Part shown: positions 57,901 to 64,000 of the stretch, piece after piece
Layout: every line of letters starts with the position of its first letter
Position numbering within the stretch: position 1 is the stretch's first letter
Assembly (NCBI GenBank): GCA_000727475.1
Contig: KL647291.1
Span: 3,009,957 to 3,073,956, forward strand
Reading direction: 5' to 3'
Origin: Sarcocystis neurona
Taxonomy: Eukaryota; Apicomplexa; Conoidasida; Eucoccidiorida; Sarcocystidae
Length of the DNA: 64,000 nucleotides
The notes under the pieces: generated by a model
What the model was told of the DNA's origin: nothing
Database searches by the model: none
The model's input: the letters and a program-made list of their open reading frames with translations, nothing else
Translations under genes and position numbers: made by a program

Positions 57901-60900
57901 GAACAGATTTTTACACCGACACAGCTGGTGGCTTTTTTCCTCATGAGCCTCCGTGGCTCGTACGTCCTTGCTTGCGGCTTCATCGTATTTGCAGTATTCT
58001 CCCGCGGTGAGGATAGTGGAGATCACTTCGGTGTCTCTGTCAGCGTCGAAGACTCGCGCAGCTGCGTTAGAGCTGGCTCCGGTAGCGTGTTCGAACGTTG
58101 TTCCTGCGACAGTGTTGCGGTCACCCGACATCGGAGGGCCTGCTTGAGAGTACCCTGATGCAGACAATTCAGCTGCCTGCTCGTGAGACACGGGTGACGA
58201 GCGGAGGTACTTGAGTTTCAGTATACTTCTCGCTTCACCCGTCGTGAACCCCGACGCAGCAAATTTTTTGTCCAACTTCTGAGTCGCTTCCTCTAGTAAC
58301 GACTGCATCAGTAGAAATCTTCTACATGTATTATGAACGGAGTCTGATACCTGCGCCCCCTCCCTCTTCTGTGCTTCCTGTTCTGGTTCAGAAGCGTTAA
58401 TGCTTTGATGGGGCCGACTGCAGCGCGCGCCACCAGCATCGGTGCTACCTGCTCTTCTGTGCTCGTCATTCCGCGCTTGCCTTCCACGAGTATAGTGGTC
58501 CCTCTCCTGACAGCCGTTTGTGTCGAGCGCTTCCGTCTCGATTCCGTGCCTCGCATACGTTATCTTTGTGCATTCGTTTACACCGCCGTTTTGCGAACTG
58601 GTGGTTCCCCGCGCACAGGCTGGCTTCTCATTGTTCACTTCGAGTTGCGAGATAGTTTCCCGCTTTAGAGCGAACGAGTCAATCTCAGGGTACAGTGCAG
58701 GTACAGAGGCTGCGACGTGGTAAAGCCGTAAACAGATCTCTACAAAGTGCGGGGAATCGCATAACTGCATGGATTTTGAATACACGTAAGCTTGAGTTGC
58801 TGTCCGCAGGCAGGCCTGCGCGTTGCCCTCCAAGATGTGCAAGTCGCACCGGTGCAGAAGAAGTTTCAAAACCTCCAGTGGCGAAGAAATCGAGAGTTTG
58901 CCTGAATGGTGCAACTCCAGACGTCCCCCCGGATCGGTGTTGGACCCCCTCCACGAAAGAGGAGAGAAAGACGAGGCCGCAGTTGGAAGTGTATCTTCCG
59001 TTTGTGCCGGCGATAGGGTGTCGCGTGACCAGCACCCGTACTGAGTCAAGAGTATCTCGTTATGAGATAGAGCAAGATCAGTGGGCAGACATTTCGCCGC
59101 TAACTCCGCAAGCCGAGTGTAGACTTTCATGTGAAGCTGCGAACACAAAAATATGATACGATGCTGCGGAGAGGCCGTCTAACTGAATCTCTACACCGTC
59201 ACGTAGACACTGCGTCAGTCTCGTGTGGCGTACTTAGTAGTTGCTTAGCACATATTGCTTCAAGTTTGCCGCGAACAGGTGTGCTGCTTGCTGAGAGAAC
59301 ATTGGCAGTCACTGCGGGCACTCCTCCGTAATCTGACTGCAAGTATTTTGACCGACCTGCGTGCAAGGTATCATGCTGGCGTACAGAGACTCGAATTTTT
59401 GAACTCTGTTTGAGTCCGCTTCCTTTTCTTTGCCTCCCGAAGAGGCATCGAGCATATTATACGAACTGAATGACCCGGAGCATATTACTTCACCAGAACT
59501 ATTCGGTGGTACGGCGGTATGAGCAGCGTCTAGTGCTTGGTGACGCGACGCCATTGCACCGACTGTCCAGTGCACAACGGCCATCGCTTGTTTAAAGGAA
59601 GCTTTCAGCTCCAGCACCTTAGAAAGAAGAAGACAGCTTCTCAAAAAAGTGGTCCAGTTCTCTTCGCTGCATGAGGGAGGGCACAAACAGGAGGGCAGAT
59701 CAGGTTTTCCGGATTTTTCACAGAAGCGATTTGCTGAAGGGTCTCTAACGTTGGAGAGGATGAGTTACCTGGCGGGCGACAAGTAAAGATGCGGTGATCA
59801 TTTCCAAGGCACTTCATTGTTTGGGTCCGAGGCTAACTAATTTTCTGTCGTGAAGAAACAGTCTCAGCGCCATACCTCAGCCTGTGCAGGTTACACGGAG
59901 TGTCCGCCAGAAAGCTTTTCTGTTCTGCAGCAGTGAGTAACCCCTCAGGCTTCGCATTACTGGTTTGTTTTTTGTTCCTGAGGCCGCCCGCGCCTGGAGG
60001 CAATACCGTCGGTGAGCTAGCCGATTCTGCAAAATAGCGGAGTACCGAAAAGTAACGCATACACCGCCAACCGCAAGACTGTGCTCCACCGTCTTGGCGC
60101 ATTGGATTCTTACTGTTTTCCTGTGAAGGCCAGCACTTGTGCTCCGTCATAATTTCTTCGATTAGTTCCGTCAGGAGGCATTTTACGAGAGTCATTTTCT
60201 CGAACCGCTCCGCGAGCACTTGACCCTGAAAAAAAGCGACATGCCACAAACCGCACACCTTAACGAATCAGCTTTTTCAGAACGGGCTGCCCAAAAGGAG
60301 CAGTTCTGCGAGAGTGAAATTTGTAGTGTGGATGAACTTTTGCCCGCTCTGCTGTCCGCTTGGAAGTGCACCTAAACACCATAGAAAAAATATCATCTGA
60401 CAGCACCGGGGAGACGATGTCGGAATTTCCCGCTCCCCAGCAGGGCAGCCCATGGATAAGAAGCACGCCTCCTGAACGAAAGGCCTCCTCGCACTACGTA
60501 CATTTATGTCCAGGCAGACAGGAAGCTTGCGGTATACGGTGAACAGCCAGAGGGCCTGGGCAAATTTAAAATCTTTATTCGCGTGAGGACCATAGAGTTC
60601 CTGGAGCGCTCTAAGAGTCCGCACCGCACACATCGCTTGGATCGCTGTCCGTTCTCGAAAGGAACAAAGTTTCGCGGAACGTTAAGTAAAGGCAGTCCGT
60701 TCCGCATTTGCGTACGTCCGCCCAGCCGGCTGTGTCTCGGACAAACGTCCTACGTTAGTCACGAGGACATAGATGACCCCTCCGTGATACATCAGTGTCT
60801 GCGCGTTTGTGTGGCAGTCTTACGGATTCAAACTCAACGACATAACGGCAGCAGACGCCCTTGTATTCTGCTTCTCGGTGAGCGGCTTAAAGTTCACGAA

Positions 60901-63900
60901 GGCGTGTTCCGTGTGGGCTGTTCCGCAAGACCCCTCTTTATCGTCTAAACTGTCGAATGTTTCTCGATTAAAGTAGTTCTTGCTTGTGGTATCATGGCCT
61001 TGTGCTATTGCCGTGAGCTGCCAGGCTGCCGCTTGCAAGTCGCCGGCCCTGAAAAAACAAGGGTGTGAAGGATTTAATTTAGATGCCCCGTGGAAGGAGT
61101 TGTCCGAGAGCGGGCGAAGGGAGACGACAGCGCTGTCGACGAGCCTCTGTCCATGTCACTGTGTGACCAAAGTCGTCTTAAGAGTAGTGCAGTGGAAAAC
61201 ACGTCGCAGCACAGCACGTGTCGTACGCTATACCACGTAAATACAGTTAGCCACAGACACATTCTAAGGGGCCACTTCGGCAGTTTTTTCAAGGACGCTG
61301 GAGCTCCTGAAGAGCTTTCGAGACATTTTGATGGCGGCCACTGTTTTTACATGGAGTTAGGTCAAATTCCCTGCTGTCAAGTATTTCACGTCGGCTTTTT
61401 AAGACCCGTTCCTACGGCTACGGCACCATCCTACACGTCAGTTTACTTACCTGATGACGAGAAATGCCCTTAGTATGCGACACCTCGCAATTGTGCGTAG
61501 CGAGTGGCATATATCTGACGCAATGTGTTCCTCCAAGGCTAAAAGGACATGCGCGGACTCAGTCTGCACCTCAGCTGTGAACAGCACTTCCGCGAACCAA
61601 TGCAGCGCGTCGAGAAAAACCTTCAGGTTCCGCCCACCTATGAGGCCGTCCTCAAACATCGACTGCAGTCGAAGTCCATGTGGAAAAAGCTCTCTCATGC
61701 GATACCTGACTACCTTCTCGTCGCTTCTGTAGCGAAAGTAGTCGCAGGCATTTTCAGGATGGGGTTCTGTAATGCCCAGGATGTCATGCACTACCTTGCT
61801 GGCTAGCAACGCGGCATTAAGCTGTTTATCGAGGTCGAGATAATGCGAAATTCGGGCGTAGTGGTACAGCGGGAGTAAGCTGTGTAACACTAGCATCCAG
61901 TTCGAAATACCAATGACGCTGCGAGGCGGAGATCGAAGCGAGCGTTTGAAATTCGCCAGAATATCGACTTGTCGATGTGCCGCGTCTACTGCGTCGCTCC
62001 ACGCCTTGGCGGCACGCTCGCGATGTCCGGCAATGTACAACAAGTTGCCTTGTTCGTATAAAGTTAAACTTAGCTGGTCTGTCTGCTGATTACGCCTAAA
62101 TGCCTGTTCTGCGGCGCGATACGCTCGAAGTGAGCCTGCAAGTACTTTCTCCGTGCGCGATCCATATAAAGTCAAAGTGGCAGAAAGCCCTGGGACTTCA
62201 GCGACGCTCTCTTCACCATTGTCAGTACTGCAAAGAGAGGCAGAAGGTAGTGCGGTAAGAGGAAGGGGACAAGGAGCTGTGCTCAGCAGATTCCAGCAAC
62301 TGGTCAACTGAGCCCTTGCCCCGCGTAGGTGTACTTCTCCTGCAGATAGTCGAAGCGAGGTGGATGCGCCCAGCTCTTGTTTCAGACTAGTCTCAACAAT
62401 TTTCGTCAGATCACTTGCAAAGCTCTGCCCTTTTAGCACTGCGTCATAGTACTCTTTCCGATAAAAGAATGTTCGCTCCAGGCGCGTGGGATGGCCTATT
62501 AAGGCCGGACGTCTGCCCAACAATCAAAAGTGTACACAGTCGAAGGTGTGTGCGCGTGTAAAACCTTGACCTACCAGTACTGTGATCTAGGGAGCTGATA
62601 CTACTGGAATGCGGTTTGCCATCGATGTGCTTCCACAAGTCACAGAACAGTCCAGCGAGGGTCAGACTAGACGGAATCTGCAAAAAGGACCATACTTGCA
62701 TGATAACCATGGAGTCACAATGTTAGTGAGGCAGAGCCGAAAGAAGTACGGGGTTTAACCCCTGACATGAAGTCGTAACATTTTGCCGGGGTGAAAAGTA
62801 CCAGTTGTCTTAGTAAGGAGACTCCCGCTTAAGTGATTCCTCTCCTATGTGACACGACGCCCTCCACAGTTGGGACGATCGATGGTTGCAGAAGTCCGGC
62901 TCCGCCCCACCAACCAGTGCACTTAAGAGAGTGCTTGCTTCTCGCCACGACGAATAAACACGGGGGTGGAATACGCAGTCCTAATTTCAAATGACACTTG
63001 TCGGATCAAACACAGGTTAAGTATCCCCTGTTGCCTGCTTTGATGCTAACGACACAGTGTGGATCAACCGTACGCAAAGCACTGTTTTTGTGCCAGTTTG
63101 CCGACCCCGCTGATGGTTGAAAACGTCTTCAAACAACACAGGCTGTGCAAGTAATGTGCAACTTGCCTGTGAATCCGCCGGCTGTCGCCGCCTAGAGGAC
63201 CGAGATCTTCCGCAGCTTTCCTCAGCTGGTTCTTTGTATCCTCAATAGCACGTCTGTGAAGCTGCACAACTTTCTGCTGTGCCAACAAGGCATAAGAGGT
63301 GAGGACGCTGGAAAATATGCCCCCAGTGAGATTATTGAAGCGAAGCGAGAGCCCCACCACCTGATGCCAGCGGCTTTTGCGCAGTAGAACTTGCAGACAG
63401 AAAACGAAGAGCATTCCAACGCTTCGGACGTCTATGTCTTGTGCTGCACGAAACACGTGAACACTTGTGCTGGTCCAAGAGTGCACAAGGAGGACCTGCA
63501 GACGGTGGCGTTTTTTCTTGGTAGTAACTGTCCTCGCATCTGCAAAGACCACGGCTTTGTGCTGACGGTACTTCCCACGTGTCTGTCCTCCCTCACTCGT
63601 GACAGATAATAGAGAGAGCAAAGGACTGAATTGTTTCTGTGAACATCGGTTCTCGCCCATTTGCACAAAAATTCTTAGTGCGTTCTAGCCGGTGAACACC
63701 ACGACAAAATTGTCCAGCCTCCTGTTACTTCATCAGTGGACGCGTCAGGGCCAACTGGAGACACTTCAAAAGACATAGGTGGCCACGCATTTTTCAATAC
63801 GGCCGTGACTCACCCTCAAAATCTTCTCTTTCTGCGCTGTACCATCCTCGATTCTGCGCAGAATTTGGTGCAACGCCTTTCAACAGGCTGCGGACAGGCT

Positions 63901-64000
63901 GCATTGCTGTGTCCCACCCACCACACCAGGGTACGACTGAGTCCTCGGCCTGTAGTATAGGCATGTTCCTCTTCTCTCCGTTCCTACCGCACTGATCTGT
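54902..64000 (-). CDS. CFAP54: Cilia- and flagella-associated protein 54 (CFAP54/FAP54-like), C-terminal part; 5' end outside window
   Basis: CFAP54 is a very large protein of the central-apparatus C1d projection of motile axonemes. Exons in transcript order: about 63990-63814, 63443 to about 63110, 62677-62575, 62495-61451, 61048-60824, 60610-60502, 60225-59876, 59666-59357, 59136-57204, 56810-55090, 54961-54902 (TAG). From 62677 on, every junction is in phase and the sum is exactly 1952 codons. Strong sites include CAG|GTAAGT at 61451, AAG|GTGAGG at 57204, and acceptors TTTTTTCAG, TTTTTTTCAG and TTTTTGCAG. Family resemblance is in 62495-60824: a TPR-like helix pair (LYEQGNLLYIAGHRERAAKAW), then NLKVFLDALHWFAEVL, HVLLALEEHIASD and IRAGDLQAAAWQLTAIA. 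These match, from memory, the CFAP54 pattern of a helical repeat ending near a leucine-rich LALYEH-like segment. A second match is the late HLRWTWVGVVPHD region. Two junctions upstream of 62677 are tentative. The introns are short and repeat-poor. Confidence 0.6.

Noticed and set aside
55434..59156. Numerous + strand frames of 60-240 codons opposite CFAP54
   Set aside because: Shadows of the minus-strand gene, whose splice phases and helical repeat pattern are coherent.
60277..60633. The 118-codon minus-strand frame as one uninterrupted exon of CFAP54
   Set aside because: A smaller exon (60610-60502) with acceptor CTCTTAG and donor GTACGT joins in phase on both sides. The longer frame would not link in phase to the exon at 60225.
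62496..62523. Using the first acceptor (GTTGGGCAG) for the exon ending at 61451
   Set aside because: It gives the wrong phase and an immediate stop after joining to 62575. The acceptor at 62496-62497 restores the frame.
1..64000. Search for rRNA, tRNA, telomeric heptamer arrays and organellar insertions
   Set aside because: No rRNA-like block, no confident tRNA fold and no telomere-type tandem heptamers were recognised by eye. A covariance-model scan would be needed to exclude isolated tRNAs.

Overview
The window reads as nuclear DNA of a coccidian apicomplexan, most likely Eimeria. Coding stretches are studded with CAG-type trinucleotide runs that translate as poly-Gln, poly-Ala and poly-Ser. 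They are split by introns filled with TATA, GTGT and GAGA microsatellites and minisatellites. This mix of homopolymeric amino-acid repeats and repeat-rich segments is known from Eimeria chromosomes. Nothing suggests a prokaryote, organelle or virus. The genus is inferred from this style, not from a marker gene.

Layout. From 1 to about 49.5 kb the DNA is repeat-rich. Positions 1-3.3 kb are almost pure low-complexity sequence and include a duplicated 117-bp block. Positions 3.45-4.79 kb are a degenerate ACT/TAC array. Positions 4.87-12.2 kb carry exon fragments on both strands, including the C-terminal end of a protein kinase domain (6979, + strand). Positions 13.7-22.2 kb hold a large minus-strand gene (four exons, about 1747 residues). 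Positions 22.2-29.9 kb are mostly unannotatable. Positions 30.9-40.6 kb hold a second minus-strand gene whose exon chain agrees in splice phase except for one unresolved step near 37 kb. Positions 40.6-42.5 kb are degenerate minisatellite. Positions 43-46.3 kb hold a possible OB-fold exon and a CAG-rich repeat ORF. Positions 46.7-49.25 kb hold a minus-strand gene that starts with a signal-peptide-like sequence.

From about 49.5 kb to the right edge the sequence is largely free of simple repeats. It is dominated by one multi-exon minus-strand gene (54.9 kb to beyond 64.0 kb) that I identify as CFAP54/FAP54, a component of the central apparatus of motile axonemes. Between 62677 and 54902 nine consecutive exons join with correct splice phase to give about 1951 C-terminal residues. 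In coccidia only the male gamete has flagella, so expression in microgametes is the natural expectation (inference). Just downstream lies a 245-codon ORF (53625-54362) containing three copies of a 42-residue repeat.

Limits. Exon models come from reading frames, splice-site consensus and phase agreement only. Most products are unrecognised hypothetical proteins. Some exons could be read on either strand and are marked as such. No operon-like or defence-type system was seen. The most noteworthy items are the flagellar gene, the two large phase-consistent hypothetical genes, the possible OB-fold exon and the in-frame 42-residue repeat ORF.
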